A stretch of 64,000 bases of DNA from Lewinellaceae bacterium (GCA_020636255.1 JACJYE010000004.1:310001-374000), one strand, 5' to 3'. Positions 1 through 9,409 are shown, numbered from the stretch's first letter. The notes: generated by a model from the sequence alone, not told the origin. Numbers and translations are program-made.

Positions 1-984
1 GCCATCGCTTCCCAGAGCCTGCGCATTGAAGTGGAAGACGACGACTTCAACTTCTTCGCGGTCGACGGCGGCACCGTCAACAACGAACCCTTCGGAGAAG
101 TGATCCGGGCATTGGAAGAGAAATGTGAATACGACGAGGAGAGAAACTACGCCATCCTGATGATCGACCCCTTCCCGAATTTCGAATCACAGATCGACAA
201 AGACCGGGAAAGCACGCCAAAAGTAATAGAACTGGCGCCCCAGATCCTGAGCGCCATCCGCGGGCAGGCCATGGTGAAGGAGAGCGACCTTGCTGAAGGC
301 CTTTCCGAAGGGCATACCCTGCGCATGATCTTCCCTTCGCGCCGGGAAGGCGATTTCAAGGACCCCTACCCCATCTGCTGCGGCTCTCTCGACGGCTTCG
401 GCGGCTTTTTCGCTCGTGAATTCCGGGAGCACGACTTCGAGCTGGGCCGCAAGAACTGCCAGAGCTTCCTGCGCAACTATTTCACCATTCCCCTCGGCCG
501 CGCCCAGTCCATGTCCGTATTCGAAGGCTGGGACGCCAATGAACCCAGGCACCGCCGGTTCTACAGCCAGGAGACCAATGGCTATCCCATCATTCCGGAC
601 ATGACCTACGACCCTGAAAAATACGGGGACAACGCCATGGGATACCCGCATAAGCAACGGATCTCGCCTCAAATGTTATTCGGCCTGGAAAAGGATATTT
701 ACAACCGCCTTCGCGAGGTTTTCGTGAATATCTACAAGTACGAAAAGCCGGAAATGAGCCGCGAGGCACGCGAGCTGGACCGGCAGGTGGAATGGATACT
801 CAAGGAACACTACAAACCCTCCACCTGGAGCCAGTTGCGCAGCGACCTCGCTACCTACATCGGCAAACTGCTTTGGAAATACATGGGCGCCAGTAAAGTG
901 GCAGGCATCGCAACCAGGACGGTCATCAAAACGATCCTGATGGACTTCAAGAAGCGAGGCTTGCTGGACGAAGGCCAGAAATAG
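1..984 (+). CDS. Patatin-like phospholipase, C-terminal part (5' truncated by window)
   Basis: The reading frame is open from base 1, so the start lies upstream of the window; the GTG at 31 is only an internal codon. The fragment carries AVDGGTVNNEP near its N-terminus. This is the DG[GA] element that holds the catalytic Asp of patatin-like acyl hydrolases. The nucleophile GxSxG motif must lie outside the window. The rest (FFAREFREHDFELGRKNC and onward) is typical of the long bacterial patatin-like proteins that cleave fatty acyl esters of membrane lipids. No signal peptide can be judged. It converges on ung with only 9 bp between the stop codons. The family call is firm; the substrate is unknown. 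Confidence 0.8.
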   Translation, partial: AIASQSLRIEVEDDDFNFFAVDGGTVNNEPFGEVIRALEEKCEYDEERNYAILMIDPFPNFESQIDKDRESTPKVIELAPQILSAIRGQAMVKESDLAEGLSEGHTLRMIFPSRREGDFKDPYPICCGSLDGFGGFFAREFREHDFELGRKNCQSFLRNYFTIPLGRAQSMSVFEGWDANEPRHRRFYSQETNGYPIIPDMTYDPEKYGDNAMGYPHKQRISPQMLFGLEKDIYNRLREVFVNIYKYEKPEMSREARELDRQVEWILKEHYKPSTWSQLRSDLATYIGKLLWKYMGASKVAGIATRTVIKTILMDFKKRGLLDEGQK

Positions 985-993
985 AAACGAGCT

Positions 994-1665
994 TCAGAGC
1001 CTCCAGTCTACGGGGGCTTTCCCCTGTTCCTGAAGGTATTCATTGGCTTTGGAGAAGTGTCGGCAGCCAAAGAACGCGCCGCCGGCCAGGGGTGAAGGGT
1101 GCGCCGCCTCCAGGATGAGGTGCCTGCTCCCGTCTAACAATACTTTTTTTTGCCGAGCGAAGTTGCCCCAAAGCATAAAAACCAGGCCTTCGCGCCCTTC
1201 CGACAGCTTTCGGATAACGGCATCCGTGAAGCGCTGCCAGCCGATCTTCTGGTGAGAAGCAGGCTTTTTGTGTTCAACGGTAAGCATGGCGTTGAGCAGG
1301 AACACGCCGCGCTCCGCCCAGGGTGTGAGATCACCGTGATTGGGGATGGGCACGCCCAGGCCGGCGTTAAGCTCCTTATAGATATTCTGAAGGGAGGGCG
1401 GGATGCGGACGCCCTTTGGCACCGAAAAACACAGCCCCATCGCCTCTCCAGGGTTGTGGTAGGGGTCCTGCCCGAGGATGACGACTTTTACCTTATTAAA
1501 AGGTGTGGTGTCGAAAGCGTTGAAGATCAGCGAGCCCGGAGGGTATATCTTTTTGCCGCCGGCTTTTTCCTGCTTCAGAAAAGTGACTATCTCCTGAAAA
1601 TATGGCTGGCTGAATTCATCATCCAGCACTTCCTTCCAGCTTTCTTCGATCCTGACGTTGCTCAT
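994..1665 (-). CDS. ung: Uracil-DNA glycosylase, family 1
   Basis: This base-excision repair enzyme removes uracil from DNA. The 223-residue protein has the family-1 water-activating motif GQDPYH at residues 65-70 with catalytic Asp67, the uracil-specificity region, and the C-terminal HPSPLAGG DNA-intercalation loop. The length fits bacterial Ung. I chose the ATG at 1665 (MSNVRIEES) because the 38 codons upstream of it have no similarity to the family and run into the aroF end. It is the last gene on the minus strand after the trp-aroF operon, about 97 bp downstream of aroF, and may or may not be co-transcribed with it. Confidence 0.96.
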   Translation of the reverse strand: MSNVRIEESWKEVLDDEFSQPYFQEIVTFLKQEKAGGKKIYPPGSLIFNAFDTTPFNKVKVVILGQDPYHNPGEAMGLCFSVPKGVRIPPSLQNIYKELNAGLGVPIPNHGDLTPWAERGVFLLNAMLTVEHKKPASHQKIGWQRFTDAVIRKLSEGREGLVFMLWGNFARQKKVLLDGSRHLILEAAHPSPLAGGAFFGCRHFSKANEYLQEQGKAPVDWRL

Positions 1666-1762
1666 GCAGAGTAAAGGTGGGTGTGTGATAAAGATATCAA
1701 TTTTGGGGGAAATCAGGGGTGTCGTTTGTCGAACGCCTCCCAGCCACTGGCCAGAGGAAGCA

Positions 1763-2785
1763 TCAAAAGCCCGGGCCAAAGCCCTCCCGCAGGTTGAACG
1801 CCATTCGCAGTTGTTTATATAACCGCTCTGCCTCGGGGAAGCTCAGGGTCTGCTGGCCGTCGGAGAAAGCCTTTTCCGGCTGCTCATGAACTTCCATGAT
1901 GATGCCGTCGGCGCCGGCCATAACGGAGGCCAGGGCCACTTTATCCACAAAACGGCGCAGGCCGACGCCATGGCTGGGGTCGGCTATGACAGGCAGGTGG
2001 GTTTTTTCTTTCAGCATAGCTATGGCATTGATATCCATGGTATTGCGGTAAGCCGTCTCGTAAGTGCGGATGCCGCGTTCGCAGAGCAGGATGCGCTCGT
2101 TGCCGTTGGAAAAGATGTATTCCGCAGCCTGAAGCAGTTCGTCTATGGTTCCGGAAATGCCGCGTTTAAGCAACACCGGCTTCCCCACTTCACCCAAAGC
2201 ATCTAACAGGTTGAAATTCTGCGAATTGCGAGCGCCAACCTGAAATATATCCACATAGGGTAACATCGCTTCGATCTGTTCCACCATCATCACCTCCGTA
2301 ATGATCTTGATGCCGGCCTCCCGGGCTTTTTCGTACCACAATTTCAGGCCGTCGATGCCCAGGCCCCGGAAGGAATAGGGCGAGCTGCGGGGTTTGTACA
2401 CACCGCCGCGCATAATGCGGACGCCATTGGCCAGAAGGTGGGCGATCGTTTCTTCCACCTGTCCTTCCGATTCGATGGAGCAGGGGCCCGCCATCAGCGC
2501 AAAGTGGCCTGTGCCGAGCTCGATGCCTCCGTCGAGCTCGATGAGGGTATCTTCCACACGCCATTTTTTGGACACCAGCTTATAGTCGTCGCTCACGCGG
2601 TGAATATCCCGGATGCCGGGCAGCGTCCCTATGGCGCGTATGTCAAATTCCTTCTTGCCCACCCCGATGATGTAATCACCGTTCTGGGCAGATACATGGG
2701 TGGCCTTGTATTGTATTTCGCGCAACTTATCCCTGAGTCTTTCGAGTTGCTCCGGGGTGATGCCCTTTTCGAGTTGAATGATCAT
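1763..2785 (-). CDS. aroF: 3-deoxy-7-phosphoheptulonate synthase (DAHP synthase, type I-beta)
   Basis: This enzyme condenses phosphoenolpyruvate and erythrose 4-phosphate in the first step of the shikimate pathway. It has 340 residues: an N-terminal ferredoxin-like regulatory domain (about 1-70, starting MIIQLEKGIT) followed by the TIM barrel. Visible family motifs are MAGPCSIES, VYKPRSSPYSF (PEP/E4P binding), FQVGARNSQNFNLL and IADPSHGVG. The N-terminal domain places it with the Thermotoga-type I-beta enzymes, in which that domain mediates allosteric control. It lies 38 bp downstream of trpA on the same strand, so precursor supply is linked to the tryptophan operon. No chorismate mutase domain is present. 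Confidence 0.95.
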   Translation of the reverse strand: MIIQLEKGITPEQLERLRDKLREIQYKATHVSAQNGDYIIGVGKKEFDIRAIGTLPGIRDIHRVSDDYKLVSKKWRVEDTLIELDGGIELGTGHFALMAGPCSIESEGQVEETIAHLLANGVRIMRGGVYKPRSSPYSFRGLGIDGLKLWYEKAREAGIKIITEVMMVEQIEAMLPYVDIFQVGARNSQNFNLLDALGEVGKPVLLKRGISGTIDELLQAAEYIFSNGNERILLCERGIRTYETAYRNTMDINAIAMLKEKTHLPVIADPSHGVGLRRFVDKVALASVMAGADGIIMEVHEQPEKAFSDGQQTLSFPEAERLYKQLRMAFNLREGFGPGF

Positions 2786-2823
2786 AACCTTGTGAATGTT
2801 AGGAAAAACGGATGAATATAAGC

Positions 2824-3612
2824 TTATACCGGCCTGGCGCTTCCTCTGATACCCCGGACAAAATCCAGGGCTGCCTGTTCGACGTCGGCGGCAGCCGACA
2901 AAGCTTTGATAAAGGCGCTGCCGATGATGGCGCCGCTGGCATACCGGCAGGCCAGTTCGAACGTCTCCCGGTTGGAGATGCCGAAGCCGATGAGCCGGGG
3001 GTTCTTCAGCCCCAGCTTATCGACGCGTTCGAAGTAGGCCAGCTGCCTGTCGGCAATGCCGCTTTTGGCGCCGGTGATCGAGGAATCAGCGACCATATAG
3101 ACGAAACCCTGGCTCAGTTCATCCACTTTTCGGATACGGGCTTCCGGCGTCTGAGGCGTGATGAGGAAGCTGATGCTCAGCCCTGCCTGGCTGATCATGC
3201 TCTGGTAGCTCCTTTCATATTCGTACAACGGCAGGTCGGGCAGGATAAGCCCATCGATGCCGGCTTCAACGCAGTGGTTGAAAAAGCGTTGTTCGCCGTA
3301 TTGCATCACCTGGTTAAAGTACCCCATCAGCACGATCGGGATCTCGGACCTTTTCCGGGCCGCTTTGGCCTGTTCGAACAAAAGCTGTAGCGTCATCCCG
3401 TTTTTCAGCGCTACCTGGCTGCTCTGCTGTATGGTAGGCCCGTCGGCCAGAGGGTCGGAATAGGGCATGCCGAGCTCTATGAGGCTGGCGCCGGCCTTAT
3501 CCAGCGCCAGGATGATGCGCTCCGTATCGTCGAGCCCGGGATATCCTGCGGTGAAGTATATGTTCAGTATGTCTCTCTGCTGGCGGGCAAAGAGTTGTTG
3601 TATCCGATTCAT
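2824..3612 (-). CDS. trpA: Tryptophan synthase alpha chain
   Basis: TrpA cleaves indole-3-glycerol phosphate and passes indole to TrpB in the alpha2beta2 complex. The 262-residue TIM barrel has the catalytic Glu in LIELGMPYSDPLADGP and the catalytic Asp in the same segment. It also has the phosphate-binding DSSITGAKSG region and GFGISN near the C-terminus. The start ATG overlaps the trpB stop by 4 bases (ATGA type), which indicates translational coupling as expected for subunits made in equal amounts. It is the last true trp gene before aroF. Confidence 0.96.
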   Translation of the reverse strand: MNRIQQLFARQQRDILNIYFTAGYPGLDDTERIILALDKAGASLIELGMPYSDPLADGPTIQQSSQVALKNGMTLQLLFEQAKAARKRSEIPIVLMGYFNQVMQYGEQRFFNHCVEAGIDGLILPDLPLYEYERSYQSMISQAGLSISFLITPQTPEARIRKVDELSQGFVYMVADSSITGAKSGIADRQLAYFERVDKLGLKNPRLIGFGISNRETFELACRYASGAIIGSAFIKALSAAADVEQAALDFVRGIRGSARPV

Positions 3613-4805
3613 AATCCGGCCTTTTGAAAGCGCTCGTAATGATTGATATAGGTATCCAGGTCCTTATCTCCTCTTCCCGACAGGTTGACGATGATGATAT
3701 CATCCGGCCGGTAGCTTATCTTATCCAGGGCAGCGAACGCATGGGCCGTTTCCAGAGCAGGGATGATGCCTTCCTTGCGGGAGAGGAAATAGCCGGCCGC
3801 AAGAGCTTCGTCATCAGTAATGCTGGCCGCCTCCGCCCTGCCTGTCGCGATCAGGTGTGCATGCAACGGGCCTATGCCCGGGTAATCAAGGCCTGCTGAG
3901 ATAGAATAGGGCTCAACGATCTGCCCATCGGGCGTTTGCATGAGCAGAGTGCGGCTGCCGTGGATAATGCCTTTGGTGCCCAACACGCTTGTGGCGGCCG
4001 ACTCGCCGCTATGGATGCCGAGGCCGGCAGCTTCTACAGCTACCAGGCGCACGCTTTCTTCATCCAGGAAATGGTAAAAGGCCCCGGCAGCGTTACTGCC
4101 TCCCCCGACGCAGGCCACTATAATGTCGGGGTTCTCCCTGCCGGCCTGGCCGGAGAGCTGCCACCGGATCTCCTCGCTGATCACCGACTGAAAGCGGGCC
4201 ACCATGTCCGGGTATGGGTGCGGGCCCACTACAGAGCCGATAATATAGTGGGTATCCTCCGGGTTGTTGATCCAATCGCGGATCGCCTCGTTGGTAGCAT
4301 CCTTTAGGGTTTGGCTGCCGCTTATCGCCGGGCGCACTTCGGCGCCCAGCATGCGCATTCGGGCCACATTGGGCGCCTGCCTGCGAATATCGACAGCGCC
4401 CATATACACGATGCATTGCAGGCCTGCCAGGGCACAAACGGTAGCAGTGGCCACGCCGTGCTGGCCGGCGCCCGTTTCGGCAATGATGCGTTTTTTACCC
4501 AGGCGGTTGGCCAGTAGTATCTGCCCTACGGTATTGTTGATCTTATGCGCACCGGTATGGTTGAGGTCTTCGCGTTTGAGGTAAATGCGGGCGCCGTAGT
4601 GTTCCGACAGGCGTTTCGCCAGGTAAAGCGGCGTCGGCCGCCCGACATAATCCTTCAGCAGAGCACGAAATTCCCGCTCGAAAGCAGGTTCCCGCATGAT
4701 CTCCAGATAGTTCTGCCGGAGCTCCTCGATATTGGCATACAGCATTTCCGGGATATACGCCCCGCCAAATTCGCCGTAGTACCCTCTTTCGTCAATAGCT
4801 ACCAT
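3609..4805 (-). CDS. trpB: Tryptophan synthase beta chain (TrpB1 type)
   Basis: This PLP enzyme joins indole and serine to give tryptophan. The protein has 398 residues from the ATG at 4805 (MVAIDERGYYGEFGGAYIP, the usual TrpB N-terminus). The PLP lysine is in LNHTGAHKINN, the GAGQHG substrate loop follows, and the PLP phosphate loop is GGGSNAAG. Size and motifs fit the TrpB1 form that works with TrpA. An in-frame extension to 4955 was rejected because it lies inside trpF and shows no family similarity. The gene overlaps the 3' end of trpF by 14 bases. Confidence 0.97.
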   Translation of the reverse strand: MVAIDERGYYGEFGGAYIPEMLYANIEELRQNYLEIMREPAFEREFRALLKDYVGRPTPLYLAKRLSEHYGARIYLKREDLNHTGAHKINNTVGQILLANRLGKKRIIAETGAGQHGVATATVCALAGLQCIVYMGAVDIRRQAPNVARMRMLGAEVRPAISGSQTLKDATNEAIRDWINNPEDTHYIIGSVVGPHPYPDMVARFQSVISEEIRWQLSGQAGRENPDIIVACVGGGSNAAGAFYHFLDEESVRLVAVEAAGLGIHSGESAATSVLGTKGIIHGSRTLLMQTPDGQIVEPYSISAGLDYPGIGPLHAHLIATGRAEAASITDDEALAAGYFLSRKEGIIPALETAHAFAALDKISYRPDDIIIVNLSGRGDKDLDTYINHYERFQKAGL

Positions 4806-5463
4806 AGTCTCTTTCCTTGTTAAGTTCCTGAATAAAGGCAGCGATCTGCCCGATATCTTTTTGCCCGGGTTTTGTTTCAAAGCGGCTGTTGATATCGACG
4901 CCATAGAACTGGGGATGCTGGAAATCGCGCAGGGCCGCAGCCGAATCCGGCCCAATGCCCCCGCTGAGCAGGAAAGGCGTCAGCCCATGGTACATTTGCA
5001 ACATGCCCCAGTCGAACTGCTTACCCGTACCGCCATAGCCTTCTCCTTTGGTGTCGAACAGAAAATAGGCGCAGTGGGGGCTATAGGCGTTGAGGTGGCT
5101 GAAATCAAAGCCATCAACCACCTGAAAAGCTTTGATGATGCTGAATTTGCGCATTGACGTAGCCTCTGAAATACTGCGCAGCAGCATACAATACTCCGGG
5201 CTTTCATCGCCATGGAGTTGCACGAAGTCCAGCTCGTAATCGTGTACGGCATTCAGGACTTCTTCGACTTCTGCATTGACGAACACCCCCACTCTTTTTT
5301 TCCCTTCGAGCAGCTTACCCTGCTTCTCCAGCCACCGCAGCAGCTTATCCCCGATGTAACGGGCAGATTTTCGGTAGAAAATAAAACCCACCATGTCAAC
5401 CGGCAGGCTGGCAAGGGCCGTGATATTGTCGGGCTCCCGCATTCCGCAGACTTTTATTCGCAT
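4792..5463 (-). CDS. trpF: Phosphoribosylanthranilate isomerase
   Basis: TrpF converts N-(5'-phosphoribosyl)anthranilate to the CdRP intermediate. The 223-residue TIM barrel begins MRIKVCGMREPDNI, with the catalytic Cys in KVCG. It has FVQLHGDE, the catalytic Asp region FDTKGEGYGGTGK, LSGGIGPD and GVDINSRFE, the usual TrpF series. I chose the ATG at 5463, which has a GAGAG stretch just upstream. A TTG at 5481 overlapping the trpC stop would add six residues. The gene is separate from trpC here, unlike the fused enterobacterial enzyme. Confidence 0.95.
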   Translation of the reverse strand: MRIKVCGMREPDNITALASLPVDMVGFIFYRKSARYIGDKLLRWLEKQGKLLEGKKRVGVFVNAEVEEVLNAVHDYELDFVQLHGDESPEYCMLLRSISEATSMRKFSIIKAFQVVDGFDFSHLNAYSPHCAYFLFDTKGEGYGGTGKQFDWGMLQMYHGLTPFLLSGGIGPDSAAALRDFQHPQFYGVDINSRFETKPGQKDIGQIAAFIQELNKERDYGSY

Positions 5464-5477
5464 GTTGTTTTTATCTC

Positions 5478-6293
5478 TCAAGCGATCGTATTATTTAAAA
5501 GCGCTTCAATATGCTGTACGCGGTGGATCAATTCCCGGCAGGCCTTGCCAGGATCGGCATGCCGCATGAAATATTCACCGATGAGAAAACCCTGATAGCC
5601 GGCCCTGCGGAGTTCAACCACGGCATTGGGGTCGTCCAGCCCGCTTTCCGATACTTTCACGGCCTCGGCAGGCAACTCGGTGATCAACTCCAGGGAGGCG
5701 GCCAGGCTGACCGAGAAGTCCTCCAGGTTGCGGTTATTGATACCGACGGCATCGACATCGGGCGTATATTTATCGAGCTGCCTGGCGCTATGGGCCTCCA
5801 TCAGCACTTCCAGCCCCAGCCCTTTCGCCGTTCGGGCCAGCTGGGCGAGTTGCTTTTTCTCCAGGCATTCGGCGATGAGCAAAACCGCATCTGCCCCGAT
5901 CGACCGGGCTTCCACCAGCTGGTATTCGTCGACGACGAAGTCCTTGCGCAGGATTGGGCAGAAATTGTACTTACGCGCTTCCGTCAGGTCTTCGCTCTTT
6001 CCCCCGAAGAATGCCGTATCGGTCAGCACCGACAGGGCCGACGCGCCGGCCTGCATATAACCGATCGACACTTTCTCGACGGATGCGTAGGGGTTGATGT
6101 CTCCTTTTGAGGGCGAACGCCGCTTGAACTCAGCGATGATACCCAGCCTGTCTGCCCGGCGCAGGTACTTGCTCAGCGACACCACCGGCGTTTCAAAGTA
6201 TATACTTTTCTCCAGCAGTTCAACCGGGTACATGGCCTTTCTTTCGGCTACTTCCCTATTCTTATGGGTTACGATCTTTTCAAGGATATTCAT
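5478..6293 (-). CDS. trpC: Indole-3-glycerol-phosphate synthase
   Basis: TrpC closes the indole ring by decarboxylation of CdRP. The protein has 271 residues. It shows the N-terminal helical segment (MNILEKIVTHKNREV), the catalytic Lys/Glu motif IAEFKRRSPSKGDI, LSVLTDTAFFGG, LRKDFVVDEYQ (catalytic Lys), VGINNRNL, and the phosphate-binding SESGLDD and GFLIGEYFM. All of these are standard for the family. It sits in the trp operon 5 bp after trpD and 15 bp before the trpF ATG. Confidence 0.96.
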   Translation of the reverse strand: MNILEKIVTHKNREVAERKAMYPVELLEKSIYFETPVVSLSKYLRRADRLGIIAEFKRRSPSKGDINPYASVEKVSIGYMQAGASALSVLTDTAFFGGKSEDLTEARKYNFCPILRKDFVVDEYQLVEARSIGADAVLLIAECLEKKQLAQLARTAKGLGLEVLMEAHSARQLDKYTPDVDAVGINNRNLEDFSVSLAASLELITELPAEAVKVSESGLDDPNAVVELRRAGYQGFLIGEYFMRHADPGKACRELIHRVQHIEALLNNTIA

Positions 6294-6298
6294 AAGCT

Positions 6299-7297
6299 TT
6301 AACTGTTCAGAAGTTTGTCAAATGCCTGCCGTGCACGCCCGCTCAGCAGGCTCTCCTTTGCTTCTTCGATGCTATCTGCAAGGCTCTGTTGCGGGTGCAG
6401 GTTGTGGATCGCCAGGCCCGCATTCGCCGTCACCACATCGAACTGAGCCGATGTGCCCTCGTTGTTCAGTACATTGCGGAAAATAGCGGCAGCATCGGCT
6501 TCCGTTTCGCCTCCGTACAAGCTCTGCTGCGTCAGCTGTGGTTTACCCAGAGCGGCCGGTGTGAGGATCAGGTCTTCCTCGTTCGTACGCAGCTTGAACG
6601 GGCCGGTCAGCGAAGCTTCGTCGTACCCGTCGAGAGAATAAACAATGGAAAAGCGCCGGCCCGTCTCCTGCATGATGTAGTGGTACAGGCGCGACAGTTC
6701 CAGGCTAAAAGTACCCAGCAGCTGGTGGCTGGGCTGGGCCGGATTGACCAGGGGGCCGAGCATATTAAAGAAGGTTTTCATCCCCAGTTGTTTGCGTACG
6801 GGCACAACTTCCTTCATGGCAGGGTGGAACAAGGGAGCGTGCAGAAAACACATATTGGAACGGTTGAGTTGCCGGCGCAATACGCCAGTATCATTGGTAA
6901 ACTGGTAGCCCATTTCCATCAACACGTTGGACGAACCGACCGTTGAAGAGACGCCGTAACTTCCATGTTTTACCACCTTGTACCCGGCGCCTGCGACAAC
7001 TACCGCCGAAATCGTAGACACATTAAAGGTGTTCTTATGATCGCCGCCGGTACCTACGATATCGATGGCCTCTTCGCCGTCGAGCGGAAAAGGGACGCAC
7101 AACTCCAGCAAAGCATCGCGGAAACCCTGAAGCTCCTGCACCGTTATAGGGCGCATCTGGTAAACCGTGATAAAGCTGGCCACCTGCAGGTGGTTGTAAT
7201 TTCCGTGCGAAACATCGTACAACACCTGCCGGGCCTCTGCCCGGCTCAGGCGCTCATGCCCGAACAACCTGGTGAGTATCTCTTTCATCTGCTGCAT
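6299..7297 (-). CDS. trpD: Anthranilate phosphoribosyltransferase
   Basis: TrpD transfers phosphoribose from PRPP to anthranilate. The protein has 332 residues with the glycine-rich IVGTGGDHKNTFNVST PRPP-binding motif near residue 80, the KHGSYGVSSTVGSSNVL segment that follows it, and FNMLGPLVNP downstream. The length is normal. ATG codons at 7297 (MQQMKEIL) and 7288 (MKEIL) are both plausible starts. It is not fused to TrpG, which is encoded separately 22 bp upstream. Confidence 0.95.
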   Translation of the reverse strand: MQQMKEILTRLFGHERLSRAEARQVLYDVSHGNYNHLQVASFITVYQMRPITVQELQGFRDALLELCVPFPLDGEEAIDIVGTGGDHKNTFNVSTISAVVVAGAGYKVVKHGSYGVSSTVGSSNVLMEMGYQFTNDTGVLRRQLNRSNMCFLHAPLFHPAMKEVVPVRKQLGMKTFFNMLGPLVNPAQPSHQLLGTFSLELSRLYHYIMQETGRRFSIVYSLDGYDEASLTGPFKLRTNEEDLILTPAALGKPQLTQQSLYGGETEADAAAIFRNVLNNEGTSAQFDVVTANAGLAIHNLHPQQSLADSIEEAKESLLSGRARQAFDKLLNS

Positions 7298-7319
7298 TTT
7301 GTGTTTTTAAAAATGCCTG

Positions 7320-7931
7320 CTAGGCCTGGCCTTGTTTCAAAACCTCTTGTGCCGCCGGCACACAATAGGCGAAGAAATTCTCCAGCATCTTCCTGCCGTG
7401 GGCCGTCATGATGGATTCGGGGTGAAACTGCACGCCGCGCACGTTGTACTGCCGGTGGCTCATGGCCATGATCGCCCCGTTCGCATCGACGGCTGTGACC
7501 TTCAGGCCGGCGGGCAGGCCTGCGCTGCGCACCGCCCAGGAGTGATAACGCCCGGCCTGGAACTCAGAAGGGATATCCCTGAACAAAGGTTCTTCGGCAT
7601 CCGTCACAGCGATGGCCGTCTCTACACCATGGTATACCTGCGCCAGGTTTTCCAGGCTGCCCCCAAAGGCTTCGCCTATGGCCTGATGGCCCAGGCAAAC
7701 ACCCAGGATGGGTTTTTCCGGGGCATACCGGCGGATGAGCGCAGGCATGATGCCGGCATCGGAAGGCAAACCGGGGCCGGGCGACAGGATGATGGCGTCA
7801 TAAGCACCTACATCATCCAGGCTAATGGCGTCGTTGCGGTATACATCCACTTTCCGGCCCAGTATTTCCTGAACGTACTGAACCAGGTTGAATGTAAAGG
7901 AATCGTAATTATCGAGGACGAGGACTTTCAT
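7320..7931 (-). CDS. trpG: Anthranilate synthase component II (glutamine amidotransferase)
   Basis: TrpG hydrolyses glutamine and channels ammonia to TrpE. The class I amidotransferase has 203 residues with the triad Cys in GVCLGHQAIGEAFGG and the His/Glu pair in GVQFHPESIMT. The N-terminus is MKVLVLDNYDSFTFNLVQY. Position between trpE and trpD supports TrpG. A dual role as PabA for folate synthesis cannot be excluded, because many bacteria use one amphibolic subunit and no other pabA is visible in this window. Confidence 0.95.
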   Translation of the reverse strand: MKVLVLDNYDSFTFNLVQYVQEILGRKVDVYRNDAISLDDVGAYDAIILSPGPGLPSDAGIMPALIRRYAPEKPILGVCLGHQAIGEAFGGSLENLAQVYHGVETAIAVTDAEEPLFRDIPSEFQAGRYHSWAVRSAGLPAGLKVTAVDANGAIMAMSHRQYNVRGVQFHPESIMTAHGRKMLENFFAYCVPAAQEVLKQGQA

Positions 7932-7987
7932 TGGTTGCTATGTTATGCGTTATTCGTTGATCCGTTATTCGCCAGGGTATGGGAAGG

Positions 7988-9409
7988 TTATCTTAGCCTT
8001 TCTGCTTCCAGCATCGCCTTCTTCAGCGCCCCCAGCTTGTTGTTCACCTCCTGTAGTTCCTTCTCTTCCACGCTGGCAGCTACGATTCCTGCGCCGGCCT
8101 GGTAGTAAAGGGTATTGTTCTGGCTGAGGAATGACCTGATGATTATAGCCTTGTTCATCTCTCCATTGAAATGGATGTACCCGAGCGCGCCGCCGTAGAA
8201 GCTGCGGTTTTGGTTCTCATACTGGTTGATGAGCTCTATGGCCTTGTATTTCGGCGCACCGGAGAGGGTGCCGGCGGGAAAGGTATCGCCAAAAACCTGG
8301 ATGGGGTTGGCCTGCGGGCCGAGGGTTCCCGTCACTTTGGAGACCAGATGGATGACGTGGCTGAAATACTGGATATCCTTCAGTTCCCTGACCTGTATAT
8401 TCGATGCATGGCGCCCCAGGTCGTTGCGCGCCAGGTCGACCAGCATGATATGCTCAGCGTTTTCCTTGGGGTCTTCCGATAGCTCAATGGCCTTACGGGC
8501 GTCCTCCTCTGCATCGCCGGTGCGGCGATACGTGCCGGCAATGGGGTTCACCTGAGCAATACCGCCCCGTATGGCCATCTGTGTTTCCGGCGACGAGCCG
8601 AAGATCCGGTAGCTGCCGTAGTCTGCATAAAAAAGATAGGGCGAAGGGTTGATGGAGCGCAACACGCGGTACACCTGGAAGTCATCGCCGGAAAACCGCT
8701 GGGAGAACTGGCGGGAAAAGACGATCTGGAAAACATCGCCCAACTGGCAATGGTGTTTGCCCAGGCTCACCAGTTCCATAAACCCGGCATCGGTAAGGTT
8801 GCTTTTTTCTTCCCCCTCCAGGCGAAAATCATAGGCCGTGAACTTCTGGCTCCGGATCAGCGCCTCCATTTCCGCCATGCGCGACACTTCGCCCGGAGGT
8901 ATGTTCTCCACGACCGTGAGCTCATCCCGGAAGTGGTTGATGGCAATGATAAAGCGATAGAGGTTGTAACGGATGTCCGGCAACCTGAACTTTCGCTTGT
9001 CCGGGCCGAATTCGAGCGTGTCGAAGTACTGCACCCCGTCGAAACCGGTATACCCCATCAGCCCGTTGAACCCGCTGTACTCCGTATCTTCATATACAGG
9101 CTCGAACCGCCTGATAAAAGCGTAGAGCGCTTCCGGCACTGTGGAGACATCCTGAACGGGTATCTCTTCCCGCTCGCCCCCCGGAAGGTGCAATGTGGCC
9201 AGCCCGGGCTGTACCTGAAAACTGGCGATGGCATCGAAACCCAGGAAGGAATAACAGTCTTCCTTGCTCCGAAAGTCGTTGTTCTCCAGCAATACCGGCT
9301 CGGTAAAGTGGTCGCGCGCTTTCAGGTACAAAGCTACCGGGGTAACGGTGTCGGCCAGGAGGCGTCGTACCTGGCTCCTGATCGTGATCTTCTTCTGGGC
9401 CGTCAGCAT
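7988..9409 (-). CDS. trpE: Anthranilate synthase component I
   Basis: TrpE makes anthranilate from chorismate using ammonia from TrpG and is normally feedback-inhibited by tryptophan. The 473-residue protein has the N-terminal regulatory part (DTVTPVALYLKARD, then VLLENNDF) and the chorismate-binding domain: PIAGTYRRTGD, LVDLARNDLGR, PAGTLSGAPK and GGALGYIHFNGEMNKA. The tryptophan-site segment reads LLEN where the enterobacterial enzymes have LLES, so the strength of feedback control is uncertain. It is the first structural gene of the operon, downstream of the trpL attenuator, with a MITE in its 5' untranslated region. Confidence 0.96.
   Translation of the reverse strand: MLTAQKKITIRSQVRRLLADTVTPVALYLKARDHFTEPVLLENNDFRSKEDCYSFLGFDAIASFQVQPGLATLHLPGGEREEIPVQDVSTVPEALYAFIRRFEPVYEDTEYSGFNGLMGYTGFDGVQYFDTLEFGPDKRKFRLPDIRYNLYRFIIAINHFRDELTVVENIPPGEVSRMAEMEALIRSQKFTAYDFRLEGEEKSNLTDAGFMELVSLGKHHCQLGDVFQIVFSRQFSQRFSGDDFQVYRVLRSINPSPYLFYADYGSYRIFGSSPETQMAIRGGIAQVNPIAGTYRRTGDAEEDARKAIELSEDPKENAEHIMLVDLARNDLGRHASNIQVRELKDIQYFSHVIHLVSKVTGTLGPQANPIQVFGDTFPAGTLSGAPKYKAIELINQYENQNRSFYGGALGYIHFNGEMNKAIIIRSFLSQNNTLYYQAGAGIVAASVEEKELQEVNNKLGALKKAMLEAERLR

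Noticed and set aside
4806..4955. N-terminal extension of trpB
   Set aside because: It overlaps trpF coding sequence and encodes residues unlike any TrpB, and a standard TrpB N-terminus starts at 4805.
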